Notes: generated from the sequence alone by a model not told the origin. Shown: positions 23,764 to 38,200, numbered from the stretch's first letter. The stretch: 64,000 nucleotides of DNA from Pterobdella sp. o SKG-2022 (GCA_964035795.1 OZ038322.1:19074674-19138673), one strand, 5' to 3'. A program made the numbers and translations.

Positions 23764-26700
23764 TTAAGAAGGGTTATTGCTATTGATAAGAGAGAAGAAA
23801 AGTTGAGTGGGGTCGGTGTTGAAGTCAGCGTTCAATACAGTTTGTAAGGTATCTTCAGCTACCACAAACACATGCATTTGAACATCCTCATCGTCATTAT
23901 CACTGTTGTTATACTGGGGAAGAACGACGAGGCGGTGGTGAGAAGGGATGTGTTCGATGCCGAGAGAAGCGAGGTCAACCTTGGTGTGGTCCAACACCTG
24001 CATCCCTTTCAATCTTTTGGATGCCTTGCTCTCGTCATTTTTTTTGGCTTCATCACTTGCAATGACTTTATTGATGCTATTGTGATGTTCCTTGTTGGCA
24101 TCGTCATCAGCCACACTTTCAATAACTGACACTTGATCATCATCCTTCAAACAACTCAACACCCCTTTTATCGTCTGCTCCCGCTTGTCTTGTTTCATCT
24201 GTTGCAGCTGCTGATGTAGCTTCTGATCTTTCTTGCTTACCTTCTTCACCGGCTGCGATTCAGTTATTGCTGACGTCACCAGGTCAAAAGCCATAGGAGG
24301 CTTGACTAATCGACCTGACTTGGTTCGTTGTCTACGGATGATGCTTGTCACTTGGATGTCATCTGCAGATTTTGAAAAACGCAGTTATGATGTTAATGAT
24401 ATAATATTTTAAAACTTCATTCAGTTTTGGTTGAGACAAACCATACGACTAATGCATATTAAAGTTTGATGTTGTCATTATTCACAACAATATATTCATC
24501 GATGAGGATGAGATTCATTTAAAAACAACTATTATCAAGATAGTGTTGCAAACCATCGTCGTCATCGTCACCCCCTCCATATTGTGACGTAACCACTGAT
24601 GAAACTTCATCATCAACCTTTTTGACATCATCATTTGAACTACTGTCGTCATATATGGTAACTGCGTAGAATGTGACAATAGCTTAAGGTATTTGTTCAA
24701 TTCAGAATGTTAATCAAATGCTAATTGAACCACATTGGAAAATATTTATGAAAATAAGTGATGACAAAAAAATAAAAAATAGTACAAACATTTTTTTTTG
24801 TTTTTTTTGTTTTTTCCTTTCTTCTTCTCATCGCTATCTGACGTTTCATCCTCGCACTCCACATTATCGTCGGCTGAACCCTCGTTACTCAATTTCTTTT
24901 TGTTTGTCATTTTCTTATCATATACATCATCATAAATTGGTTCAGCCAATAGTGTAATGTCTAAAGGCCTTCTTTCTTCTGATTGGTGAATATTTTTAGT
25001 ACATTGATTATTTGAACATTTTATAAAAAAATTTCTTATTAAGGTAAATTATTGTATCATATTAAAAAATTTTTTTTTCCAAAATCGTTGGGAAGATTAT
25101 CAATTTTAAAAATTTCACAGTTTAAAAATAATATTAAAATTATTAATTTTTTGATTTTTATTATTTTTTTTGTAGATGATGAATAATGTATTGACAGAAA
25201 TATTTCTGAAAAAAAAAAATAAATATTATTATTAAGCTCACTCAATGCAGCATCCACAAGGAACCTGTTGAGTTTGTCTTCTCTCTTGAACTTGCGCTGT
25301 TCAACAACGTTCAACTTTTTTTGAAACTAAATTAATAAATAACACACAAAAGCAAAACTTATATTAAAATCTCAAATATGAAAATAATAATAAAAACAAT
25401 AGAGAAAGATTAATAAAAATAATAAAACAAATAACAATGAAAGTAACAACAAAATATACTAACCATTTGAAAAACAATAATCAGCAATAATAAAATCAAA
25501 AAACCTTGAGGTCCATCCTGGATCTCCATGGAAACACCTGAGTCATCAAGGTGAAATCTGTTCCTATCATGCTCAATGCTGCATAGAACTTCTTTGTTTC
25601 TGCGTGGGTACGTGTGTGTGTTTCCTATTTTTATATAAGTTACATATAACTGAAATTTATCATTTTGCCTAAAAGTGAGTTTCCATTATCGAACAATGTA
25701 TATTGATTCTATTTGAAATGATTTTAATTAATGTAATATCATCGCTTATTATATTTAAGAAATTTCATAGTTTTTAAAAAGCGTTTCAAGTGTCATTTTA
25801 TTAAAATAATTTTTGGTGTATAAACTTCAAAAATGAGGTTTCACAAACAAAAAATCATTTTTGAAATTATATTATAAAAAATTTTTCTAAATCTAGAATT
25901 AATTTTTCATATTAAACCATTGATCCAAAAATCACTTAACATCAAAGTTTAATTATTTTTATTACTTATATAATACTGATAGTGCAACAATTCAGACTCT
26001 AGTAGAACAAGAAGATATGCGTGCAAGTGATTATTCATGTAAGTATATGAACACGTATGTCCCAACCATTGATTCCCCAAGTCCTGGTTTTAATTTTCTT
26101 AGGGTAGCCACTCTTGTTGACGCCTGTCTCATTCACCACTTCCATCTCTCCATCTGACTCCACACCCACCTCCAAACTTATGCAATAATGATAGTAGCAC
26201 TACTACTACTACTAATAATAATGATAATTTTATTATTGAATAAACTGAAATATTAATATAAGCAATACTAGTAATTATAAAAATTAGTCACAATTTAACT
26301 TCGTGTAAATGAGACAAAAAACGTTAAACGAACAATAACAATGATAATACTCTAAAAAATATTGATATGAACTACATGTATAGATAATATGAAACCAAGA
26401 TTGTTACCATAAAAACCCTTAAATATTCGAAATCCTGAAACAACCCACCTCTTTTCATTGATGACGATTTTGCCATCAGCTCCTATTTCTATTTGTGGCA
26501 CCCCGACATCTTCGTCGCCACCATTGTTATTACTATTTTTAGTAGCCTCATTGTTTTGAATATTTTTTTTATTGCTTTTGACACTTGTGACACTAATAGT
26601 TTCGCTGACGTCATCCGTCAACTTCCTCTTTTTCCTTCCTTTTATGTCATTAGCTCTGTATCTGCGTTTGTATGAGTAGATTAATTTATTTAGCTCTATT

Positions 26701-28344
26701 AGTCCCTATTGTCATCATCACCATTCATCTGTATACCTCCACCCAATACCATAATTGAATTACACTATAATTACCATCACTATCATTACCTATTGGGTAA
26801 TCTACTAAAAATCTACCTTGATTTACGTGTTTCAATCTACCAACTTCATCAATCCATTTTTTCCAAGCCCATCAAGCTACAAATACACAACCACACCAAC
26901 TTCATGGGATTGTTAAGAGGATTGCAGTAGATAAGATCTTTCATGCATACAACACTAGCATCCACTGGCTCTTCAAGTGTCTGTGTCTGTCTGCATTTCT
27001 GGCGCTCCTGACGTTAACATCAAACTTTTATGATACAAGTTATAACAGTAAAAAAAACAAAAAAAAAACACAAAAACGAAAGAATTACTTTATTTTTTTT
27101 GTTTATAAGCCTCTCATCCAACTGTTGTGAGCTTAATGACTTGTTCACTTTGTTATCAATAGTACTTTCATTATCATTAATATAGCTTCCATCCCCATAA
27201 CTTAAATTGCTGCTTTCCATGACAGTATTATTTTTTCCATTATTATTATTTTTAGTGATGATGCCTATTGATTGGGTCAATTTTGTTACATCATCATTCC
27301 CACTACAAGCATCTTCATTGACAGGATTATCAAAGGCGATTATTTCATGCAAATTTATGCTGTCTAATATGTTTTTACTGTTATCAATAATATTAGTTTC
27401 CATAATTTTATTTTTATTTTCATCATTTGTGTTTTTAATTATTTTTGTTGTAGACTTACTTTTGATATTATTGGTATTAGGAATAACAAAGTTGCTTGTA
27501 ATAGTATTGTTATTATTTTTGCTTCTATCATTAAGATTATCATTATCATCAGTTGAAGTAATTGATTTTTTATTATATACAGTTGTGTTATCATTCATGG
27601 TTTCAGCTTTTTTGTTATTCCTACTATGATCATTGTTGTTGTTATTATTTTCTGAATCAACATTCAATAGTGGGCTTTCGAGTGGCTGAGGTCTGAAAAA
27701 CATTTAGTCATAAGCGATGTTATTAATTATTATCATTAGTATTTTTATAATTACTTGGGAGAAAAAACAGGCTTCAGAGAAACATTTGGTCTAACCATTA
27801 TTCGAGCTCTTCTCTTCTGAGGAGCAATAAATATTAAATTTAGACAACTGAAGTTTGAATTTATAAAATCCTTGAAAGATTTATTAAACAATGTATAACA
27901 TTTGAATCTAATAAGATTTATAAATTTCAGCATTCAAAAAATATTGGTAAAGTTAAAACCAAAGAATTATAAATTTTTAACTTTGTTGTCAAATTTGCTT
28001 TCTGGAGTGTGGTGAAGGGAGGTTGGTGCATCAACTTTGGATTCAACGAATGTTTCAACTCTTGTGTTTTTATCACTTTCTGACTGATTATCGTTTCTGA
28101 AATTGTAAATCAAATGGATTAACTTAATTAGTAACCACCTATAAATTACGATAAAAAACAATTAATATTATAATATAAATTATTAAAATATAGTTTACCC
28201 GAGGTTTTCATGAGTTTTATTGTTGAGATTTTCATTCTTCGAAACATTTACTTCTTTTTGTATTTGATAATTCTCTGAAGAAAGAATATTTTTTAATTTT
28301 ATTCCAACATTTGGTTTGATCTGAAGTCTTGCTCTTCTTTTCAT
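23764..28344 (-). CDS. BDP1: Transcription factor TFIIIB component B'' (BDP1)
   Basis: Twelve exons join in phase to 819 aa: 28199-28344, 27982-28096, 27755-27816, 27089-27692, 26901-27007, 26449-26661, 26067-26176, 25505-25599, 25242-25326, 24790-24960, 24530-24682 and 23764-24362. BDP1 helps RNA polymerase III initiation with BRF1 and TBP. Diagnostic parts: N-terminal KRRARLQIKPNV (as in BDP1), MKDLIYCNPLNNPM, VPQIEIGADGKIVINEKS, and the SANT domain (TWGINETKKFYAALSMIGTD, then FPWRSRMDLK, then KFKREDKLN). It has a second RRARIMVRPNV motif in exon 3 and an Asn/Asp-rich insert of about 200 aa in exon 4. The C-terminal part is acidic, ending with TKSGRLVKPPMAF and a hydrophobic tail. The acceptor at 25599 was chosen on phase and alignment. 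No defects seen. Confidence 0.88.
26192..26230. repeat. Trinucleotide microsatellite in BDP1 intron
   Basis: A run of ACT repeats passing into AAT repeats, upstream of the exon at 26176. Confidence 0.6.
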
Positions 28345-30445
28345 TTTGAATCATAAAAGTTAACTTTTATTGTTTATTTTCATATTACGTTAGGTGCGTT
28401 GAGGTTGTTAACAATTTTTGTTACATCTTTAGCAAAACTTACTGAGAATTTCATGAAATTGATATTTATTATTTAATTTAGTTTTAAAATTAAAATTCTT
28501 AGATATAAAAAAATAAATAAAGATATTTTAATCTACATGTGTAAATATAAACATAACCTAATCCCATCCTCTTGATAATCTAACTAAAAGTAAAACTTAT
28601 AAATATAACACTAAAAAAGTTTTGATATAGAAAATTCTGGAACAAATAAAAAACTTTTACCATAACTCCACAATGACCAAAAAATTGGAATAAATTACCC
28701 CAAAATATACAAAATTCCCAATTAATAAATTTTTTTTTAAAACTAGTCAAAAAGTTTCTTCTTTCAAAATAATATTCTAGTCTTCCCTTTTATCACGGTA
28801 TCTATAGATACCCTAAAGATGAATCCAATTCTGATAAATACAAAATTACTTATAGTTATCTACTAATATTTATAACATTAACTTATTTCATTTTTTTTTA
28901 CTCTTATCTTATTATTATCGCCTTCTCTTATCATCTGTTTTATTACAATTTCATCTCAAATAATATCTACACTTAAATCTCTCATAACATTATAAAATAA
29001 GACATTTTTAACTGTTTTCACTTCTGTTAAATATTTTAGCTGTCATTAAATATACCGAAATTTTCCACTAACTTTTTATACATTGCCAATTGCATACTCT
29101 TTCTTAGGCTCAAATAAACGACATCTTGTTAAAAAAAATATGATTTTGTTCAACTATGCCAAAAATAAATATTTTTCGTGCGAGTAATTTTTAATTATAG
29201 TTATCTTGTTTTATTAACAAAAAACAATTATTTTGAAACTGTGCCGTGAAATTCAGTTATATCAGGGGTAGGGCATTCACTTCTTATTGTGTATAAATTA
29301 TCCGCATGTCTCATGTTGTGGTTCTCCGGGTTCAATCTTTCTATTGATTTTCTTACATTTAATTTAGCAAAAATAATTTTTCAAAATTTCAGTTATATTA
29401 TTTGTCGCATATAAAATTGCTTGAAAAAGATATTTAGACAAATTTCAATTAAATCTTACGCATTACTTTTCAAAAACGATTGTAATGAAACAAAACATTT
29501 ATGAAATAAACCTAAATAACATGATCGCATTAATCTTAATTTTGCTTTTTTTATTTCAAACGGAAGTTGGAGCTAAATTTCAGTTACACGAAGTTGGTGC
29601 AAAAATACTCTGTTCTAGTTATAATTTTATTTTTGTTGGTATCGGAATTTAGAATACGTGAAAAAATACGTTGGAATTTATATATTAATAAAAAAAAATT
29701 GAAGATTTTTATTTAAATAATGGAATAATGAATACAAAATAATATGATAACAATTGTTCATGTTACAAAACGCGGCAAAGATCATTTTTCTGACAACTGC
29801 AAATTCAAAATTTTCACCAAAGTAACCTATCTTTTCTGTAACTTCTAAACTCAAGATACTAGGTGTAACTCTCGATGCTATCTTTGAATGTACACACTGC
29901 CTCTCAGCCTATACAAGCATCCAATTTTTATTTTCATGCGATCAAACTAGTACGAAAATTTCTACTTTTCAGCACTGTCGATAAATCAATATCTCCATAG
30001 TCCTTTCTAGGCTCAAATATTGCAACTCCTTACTTTGGGGACTTTTGAAATATCTCATTTTCAAGTTGCAATCGTTACAAAATTGCGCTTCCAAAACTGT
30101 CCTTCAGGCCGATTACCATTCTTCATCTCATGCTTGCCTCGATCGCCTTCATTAGTTGCCAGTCACAAAAAGAGCCCGGTTAAAGTTAATTTGACTCACC
30201 GCTTATACTATATTTATATCAGCCGACTCATTTGTATGAGCTTATTTTTATCAGACATACTCGAGTCTCTCAGCACTGGCCTAGTTCTTCAGACTGCGCA
30301 AGCGACTTTGCAGCAAACCTTGTTTACAAACTATGCGCTTTAAAAATTAATAAAAAATAATAACAATAATAACCAACAGTTGGATTCGTTTGTTAAGCTT
30401 GTGAATTTCTTTCGAAGTACAGTTCTGTACCCCTTTCCTTCAAAC
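28345..30445. other. Intergenic stretch, possible secretory exon
   Basis: Mostly AT-rich and featureless. An ATG at 29521 opens a frame with a signal-peptide-like start (IALILILLFLFQTEVGA) and a possible donor at GTGCAA. It could be the first exon of the CAP gene at 30622, but the phases do not join without another exon. The stretch 29870-30340 is less AT-rich, with a 107-codon frame that I do not recognise. Confidence 0.35.
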
Positions 30446-30621
30446 ATGAACTTCCTCGTACGTTTTTCATTCTTTCTTTCATTAAATTAACAATATAACT
30501 GAAAAATTTTATAAATATTTAATTGTTGACAAACATAATTTTTACTTATATTATAGTCAAATTTGGAAGGTATGTTTTTATAAACAAAACTTAGTGATAA
30601 TTTCTAGTAAATACTAATCAG

Positions 30622-31945
30622 TATTGGAATGAAACCTTATCAAAGGTGGCTTTTAAACTGGCTAAGAAGTGCTATTATATGCCTAGGCCTCCTGCAGGTG
30701 ATATTACTAGCTTATTAAAATAAAAATACTACCACTATTAAAATAACTATGTTCATTATGACAATAATTACGATTAGATAAAATATTTGAAGTCTGAAAT
30801 CTAACATAATGATGAAGCATAGATGAAATAGTTAAATGTATTATAAGAAGCAGCACCATCCACAGATTCCCATTATGACCTCATTTCGGATGTTCTGCCA
30901 AGTAAACTTCAACTTCTCGTAAAATGAATATATAGCTTGTAGAAAAACTTCAAAGTCTTTTTGATCTATATTATGAAATAAAAAACTTTTGAATAAAATT
31001 TTCACGACACAATACTGAGTTGCTTATCACACAAAACCGATTTTTCTCCAGCTGGAAAAGGCCAAATATACTCCGTCAAAGACTATTTGTATCATATTTT
31101 TGAAAGTAATAAGGAAAAGTATCCAACAGCCAAAGTCTGCCCTTTTGGTGGAGATGAATGTATTTATTATCGGGTACGTTAATTTTTAATTTTTTGAGTT
31201 TTTCTGTATATAACCATTATTATCAGTTTGTATTTGCCGAGTATAACTCTTTTGGGTGTGCGATGCATCAGTGTACGAAGTATGGCAACTTTTTAAGACG
31301 CTGTCTAAACCAATGCCTTTCAATCATCTGCTTGTTTCAACCTACGTAAGCTTTATATACTACATCGAAAGTAGCTTGAAAATAATTCTTAATTAATGCA
31401 TCAAAGCTATTTACTCAAATCATTTCCAGCGTTATAATTGAAAAAATTATATCAAAATAATTTTTCGTATTTATTTCCTTATTTATAAGAAACTTGACAT
31501 ACATTGAAACTTACAGTTTAAATGTTTACTCATTAGATATATAAAGGCTAAAAAAAATTGCCGGTTTGAACTTTATATAATTACTTTTTTTCACTTTCTA
31601 GCTTTTGAAATGAGCTGAAACTATTTTCACTTGGTTTAAAGGTTTTGTTAATCATTTATTCAACTTTCCAACATCAACAAAACACTAAAAAACTCCGAAA
31701 ACCCAACATGAATTTTGTGCAAATTTTCAAAAAACCGGGTTTTCCACATCCAATTTTCATTAAAATCAGATTATCCTCCAAAGAAAATTTTTTTAACAAT
31801 ATATATTTAACAAAAAATACACCTAGGATTTATATAGTTAGTAAAAAAAAGTTTGAGGCTGAGTTGGACATGAAACCTTACCAGTCAGGCAGCTACTGCT
31901 CAAACTGCACTGGTCAGCGTAGCTTGTGCCTGAACAGACTTTGTC
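30622..31945 (+). CDS. CAP/SCP-domain secreted protein, divergent (partial)
   Basis: Four exons join in phase: 30622-30697, 31052-31173, 31227-31345 and 31842-31945. CAP features in order: YWNETLSKVAFKLAKKCYYM (the W..LA..A..C helix), then KVCPFGGDECIYYR, FVFAEYNSFGCAMHQC (the usual GCA...C strand), SIICLFQP (usual VC.Y.P) and a C-terminal YQSGSYCSNC...LC hinge. The family is secreted and found from venom allergens to sperm proteins. The position of the conserved HYTQ histidine reads IYYR, so the cavity tetrad looks altered. The first exon(s) with signal peptide and the 3' end after the GTGAGT donor at 31946 were not found. The 31842 acceptor was selected on phase. I would place it in the CAP superfamily, not a specific subfamily. 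Confidence 0.65.
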
Positions 31946-34900
31946 GTGAGTTTATTTTAATTTTTAGTAAGTCATCAACTATATTAGTTTTACAAACTGT
32001 AAATTTTTGGATTTTTAATCGATATATTTTGAACTATTAATGCGAAATAAAAAGTTTAACTAACTTTCACGAAGTCTAATTTAAATTTTTTGATTAATTT
32101 TTGAAAAATCCATTTTGATATTGAACATAAAACTAAGTTTCATGAATATTCTCAAAGTACTTAATAAAATGTGCATACAAGAAGCAATGTTCAAGTGTGT
32201 TAACGTGATTACATATATTAAATGCGAAGATGCATGAGGTTTTAGTATAATTCAAAAGCTTAGTCGTGAACACAATATACGAAACATCTTTTCAAATCAT
32301 TTATATTTCTTCGATTTTTTAGATGTATTTAAACAAAACAAAATCGTTTATCTTTGACAAATGTATTTTAATAAAGTAAAAATGGCAGTCATTATTTATA
32401 ATTTTATTCATTAGTTATTTATAAATTTGATTATTCGTGACATTTTAATAATGGACATAATAATCTCCAAAGGTCGAAACCCTCTATGTGCCGTTATAAA
32501 ACGTTGTTCTTCAATCTCCTTTGAGACGTGCTTTTGCAACGAAAGTTGGTTCTTGTAGTAAAACTATATGATAATTGGTATCCATGTTTTAGTTCTTAAT
32601 ATGAAAATATGTTTTAAATAGTTTATCAGTATTTTTATAACAAATTAATTTGAAAAGATTTATTTATATTTCAAGTCGTTTCGTATTTGTTTTTGAACTT
32701 GAATGTAACTGAATCAATAATTAATCAAAATTAAATTTCCCTTCCAGAATGGCTTAAAAACTAACTGATAGCATTGTCTTTAAGGATAATATTAAACAAA
32801 CAAAAAAATTTTAGAAAAAGTTTAATTCTTTTTAATGAACCTTTAAGTTTTCAATAAATATTCGAGTTTATGTATTGACCTACATTTAAAAACTTACCTT
32901 TTACTAAAAGTAAAACCAAAAAAATTATAGAAAGTTAAAATTTATTTTTTCTATTAATAGTAGAAATATATTGAAAACTTTACCTTTCGGTAATAATAAA
33001 CTTCAGAAAGCTTGTTTTGAAACTAATTTAAAAATTTTTTTAATGAAGTTCTTTTATGCGGCATGAGTTTCAATGCCATGAAACTGCGAGGACTACTGCG
33101 TGATAGGAATGCTTTTACGGAGCTACTTATACAGGACTTTGTAGTTGTTCAAAATGTACAATAGCTCTAGAAAGTCATAATTCTGATTGCATTGCTAGTT
33201 TTTAATTTTATTTTTAAGATAAACAGTCTTATATATCATTTACAGTGATAAGCCTAAAAATAATAGATTCCTACAATTTTCCTTTATCAACTTCATAGGT
33301 TTTAAACACCATGTTTCTTGGTCATCATCAATTTTTTAGGCGTGAAACTTTCTTATCTTCTCATACTGGGACTTTAAATTTGGTCGAAGAGTCAAAAATG
33401 GCTTATATATTAAATATGAGGTGGGGAAAAAATAGCAAACATTGAACATCGTAAGAGTTGTTTTAGCAATAAGAACAAAGTGCTTTATGTAAAAGCACAA
33501 GATAAAGGCAGGAATGAAAAAAATTTATATGGAAATATATATATAAACTTATAGATGTAATAGAGAGTATTATATGGTTAGTTTATAAAAGTAATGATAG
33601 AGAACTTCAATTTGTTTATAACACGAGGATGATATTTCATAGTACCAAAATATTTTTTTTGCGTTTGAAAAATAGAAACCAAATAAAATATAATGGCTAA
33701 GCACCATTGCAAATAAATTTCTTTAAACTGAGTCAGTTTTTGCAGTTTTTTATATGTAATAAAATATCTTGCTCTATTGTTCATATAGCATTCATTCTCC
33801 ACCTTTTTTAAAAAAAAAATTTCTTGATTTAATAAGTTAGTTTATTATAAAATTTTTTATTTAATTGGCTGGTTAGTTATTTAGTTATTTCTTCAGACCA
33901 GCGATGTCATGGTGAACGATATGTGATTCTTTTTTTTGGGAAATGTATTTTTATATGACACCTATTTAAGGTCTTTCTGAAATATATTTATAATATATTG
34001 AAACCAAAGCAAAAAAATGAATTAATTTATGTGTGCTCAAAAAAAGATATAAATAAATCTTTACATAACAGTCTTTTTGAATGTCAATGACGTTGAAAAG
34101 ATTAATAGATAAAAAAAATTAAATAAAAAGCTTTCAGAAGATTTCTTAGAATGAAATGCTTCTACAAATCAAATAAGATTTTAGATGATTTTTTCCCTTT
34201 TTTATGAAAGGTTAATTCGAGTAATTTTCTTCTTTTGACAAAATATTTTCTTAATGGAATGTTCCTTCCTCATGTAACAAGCTTCTTCAATAGTACTAGG
34301 TAGGTTTTAGTTGTGTGTTTCAGGCAGATAAAAAAATAAGATCACCAGAAATAATGAATAAGCTCCATACACGAGAAAACAAATCCAGGGAACGTTTTCC
34401 ATCTGTTTGATTTGTAATCGAAATGTAGTTTTTATTTATAAATAAAATTTTTAGAATACTGTATCTGTTTTTTTGTGGAATATTTTCAAAGTTTGAAAAA
34501 TTTTCAATAAAATTCTTTGAAAACAGAATTTTCGAAAGCTTTAGCGCTTCAAAACAAGATTGAACTTATCGAAAATTTCAATTTTGGTTTTAATGAATGT
34601 ATTAAAAAAATTGTCAAATTCAGAGTTGATTTGAATAAAAACAACAGCTTAGGTACCGAAAACTTTTGGACTGTTTGTGTAGAGCAGCAAAAGTGTTTGA
34701 AATGTGGAAGGTCTTATTGAAATAATGAAGATCCAAACAAGTCTAGGGCTCGTGGAGCAAAAAACCTAAAAGGTAATTGAAGATTTTGGAATAGAACACG
34801 TCTTGTTCAAGTCTTATTTGAAAACGTGTTTGTTTTTGATAGTAGCTCTGTATGAAACCAAACAGCTTTCCAAGAAAGCCATCAACTTGTATAACCTTCC

Positions 34901-35289
34901 AATGGACCGACTTGCCAACTGAATATTATGCAGTTGTCAAATCGATAAAAAAATTTGGAAAAATTTTTTAGAGATTCTTTATTGTTTTAAAAATTATTAA
35001 ACACTAATAATTCAAGCTTCAAAACATAATGTAGACAATTTGTCTGCCTAATTTTTTTCATTCTTACGCGCTTTCACTCAATCTTACAACAGAAATAAAA
35101 AGAGAAAACAAAACAAATGACCGTTTCATTATACTATAAAAAAAATCTTTTTCTTATAAAGATGAGTAAAAATTGCAAACAAAAATTTTTGAGACCACTT
35201 CTAAAACAAACTGCCATCGTTTGAATTTATGATTTTTTGGGCCCTTATACCCTAAATTACAGGCAAATATTTCAAATGATCAGACTCAC
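31946..35289. other. Intergenic stretch
   Basis: Nothing firmly recognised. A 34-codon frame at 33063-33164 (starting MSFNAMKLRGLLRDRNAF) and a 67-codon frame at 34517-34720 containing FNFGFNECIKKI have higher coding feel than their surroundings but no supported splice context. Missing 3' exons of the CAP gene and of the SLC22-like gene probably lie here. Confidence 0.35.
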
Positions 35290-38200
35290 ATAATAAACAC
35301 TGTAGACACTTAAAAATGTTGCCATTCTTCCAAACATTGAAGCAATTCCTGAAGCTGTTGATCTATAGAAAGTTTAATATGTTCATGAGATTTAAAAATT
35401 ATCTCATAATGTAACAGTTTCCAGTAATAGAAGCAAATATGTAGAACGCAACGTCAATAATTGTAAATATTTGAAATAAAAACTCAACTATTTTTATTTT
35501 AACCTGATGGTTGTTGGAAATAATTTGCTCACCTAGAGAAAAGCCATAGAAAAACAAGCGTTAAGAGTCACTTTGGAAGATGTCGTAGCAGCCATAGTAG
35601 CGTAATAGGATGCTTCAGGAAAATCTGACAGTTTATTAGCAATGTAAATAGAAGAATAATTTAAGAAAATGATTATTTCAAATTGAGGAACATTCTCATT
35701 TAGTTTGAATTCATTATTTTACAACTATTCGAGTGAATAATATAAATCTACCCTCTCTTTTGATTTCGAAATAAGCGTTGATGAAAAAGAAAATTGCAGA
35801 TGAAAACAAAAGGAACTAAAATATTTTTTTCCTTCCAAAACTTTGAAAATTTTTGATAATAGTTTTATTTCATATCTTCAAATAATTATCAACCTATTAA
35901 ATGAAAAATACAACAAACCGGGGGGAAACGATTAAAATGACAAAAGGGGTTGAAATTTCACATAGAAGGCCCAACGCTACATTTAAAAACCTGGAAAAGC
36001 AATTATTCAATGTAACAATAAATTAATGAAATTAGTTCAAACTTTTCCAATGATTCTGTTATGTTAGAAGTTTTTTATTACAAAGTTGACTTTTTGCGCG
36101 TAAGCTCTAGTGGCAGTAAAGCAAGGCAAAATATGGGGTCTCTTGTATTTTTCAATGATTTTTCTATTAGCTATAAATATTTTCCATGTAATAAGAAAAC
36201 ATGTTATTGAATTACCTGTTTCCATGCATGCTAGCTGAGCTCAGCAGTAGACCAAAATATATCATTATGATTCCGAACCTTAAAATTAAGTCTCGATTAA
36301 ATTTACTTGAAACTGAAATATTAATACAAGTTTTTCCTGAAAGTTGAAGTTTAATTTGAAATATTGATTTTTATTGAGTTCAACCATATTTCGACCGACT
36401 TTACAATGAGATTTTTAGTTTAGTTCTTTCACAAGATTTTTTTTAGTCTAGTGACAATATGAAATTTGTGCAAAACAAGTTTCCCATTTTTTTCAAATGT
36501 TCCAACCAAATAGCATTTAAAGTTGATCTTCTTTAATAAAAAAAATTTAATTTTTATTCAAAATGAGTAGCTGCAAAACACAAAGTATCTGGCTTTAGAG
36601 ACATCTAACTTATTTTTAGCACATCATTTCTTCGAACACATGAAAATATCCAATCGATTTAAGAATAATTAATTTTTGTTTCCATTTGAGTTTTTCATAA
36701 ACTAAAGTTAATGTCAAAATGCTTTTTTTGAAAAGAATTAAAAACAGGAGTGGATTATTTCTCATATCATAATTATTATAGTATGGAAAAACAAAATTAA
36801 ATAAATACTGACAAAGAATAAAAAGCTAATTTCGACCTTGTTTGAAAAGTTGGTGGAACCAAAAAAGCAGTTGAATATATTTTTTATTTTTTTAGTGCAG
36901 ATTAATTTTTAGGAAAACCCTTAAAAGCTTTTGTTCATGAATGTATAAAAACGTTATCCAATTAAATGAGCGAAGTTCAAATAAAATTGAAAATTCTTGG
37001 CGGTTTTAGAAAATGCTATAAAATCATTGGTCCAAGTAGGGTTGATGCAAGATAAAAAGTTATTCATCACAATTAGGCAGAAGATATTAAATAGAAAAGC
37101 ATAACTTTGTGAACAGATCCAAAACGCCATCATTTTGGATATATTTTTAGAAAGTTTTTTTTGAACTTCTGAAGTATTTTCATTTTTCTCATTTTCAATT
37201 AATTTTATTTCGAAAGTTTTCAAAACAGGTTCATTAAAGATAACTCCATTCATTTTAGCAGCGATTCTCAGCGTATCTTCAGCATGCTCTATTCTACCCT
37301 TCGTTATGTCCCATAACATTGTCTCTCGTATCAAACTGAATTTATATTCAATAAAAAAGTAGTTAGTTAACTTGTTTATACTGTTCATAAAATGTTTCAT
37401 AGAGTTTTAAACAGAATTATTCACAAATCAATGTCTTATAGAGTTTTTAAAAAAAAATTAAATACGAACAAAAACAGAGGTAGCACCATGACGCAGTACA
37501 GTCCTATGAAAAATTGTTGATAGCGCCAATTCTCAACGAAATAACACACAAGTGTAATGAGACATATAGAAATACTCCAAAAAATATCAATGAACACTCC
37601 TCCAAAAGTTCTTCGGTAAGCGGGAAAAAGTTCATGGATCATTACGTGCCCAGCATTCAGTATGCCCTTCAAAAAGTTCAAATTTATTTCTAAATGAATA
37701 TATTTATAATGCTTTAACAAATAATTTTTGTTCTACCTATTGAAAGATATCAGATTAATAAATGAATACTTTACTCACTCCACAGAGCAACCCAATTAAA
37801 AATCTGGAAATGGCAAAAACAATGAAGTTTGGAGACAATGAACTAAGTGTGGACACTACTGCCAACACTAACAAACCATACAAGCACATTAGTCTTCTTC
37901 CGAACTGAAATGACAAATATTCAACTTTTTCTAAAATCTTGTCCGGTACTTATGCATATTCTGTTATTTTAAATTTCCGCAATAAATTGCTTTTCGTTCG
38001 TTTAATGCTTTTTTTCAGTCATGTCTAAATAAGTCAGTCATTTTGATTTTTGGTGATACGCCAAAAATCTTTTTGCCACCACATGCATTTTTACTTTACT
38101 TCAACGCATGCGATTTTTTGTAGATTCATCATCACAATTTAACCATAACTAACAAGCTTTTTATTCAGAGAAAAAAATCACTTAAAATATAATTACAGTA

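Noticed and set aside
34517..34720. 67-codon frame with FNFGFNECIKKI, briefly considered as a HES-type Orange domain
   Set aside because: No basic helix-loop-helix upstream, no WRPW downstream, and the match is a handful of residues.
35504..35624. Nuclear genetic code with UAA/UAG read as tyrosine
   Set aside because: ABHD2 ends at TAA and the inhibitors end at TGA at expected positions, and only two Tyr-to-stop sites occur, each in a gene that could be a pseudogene.
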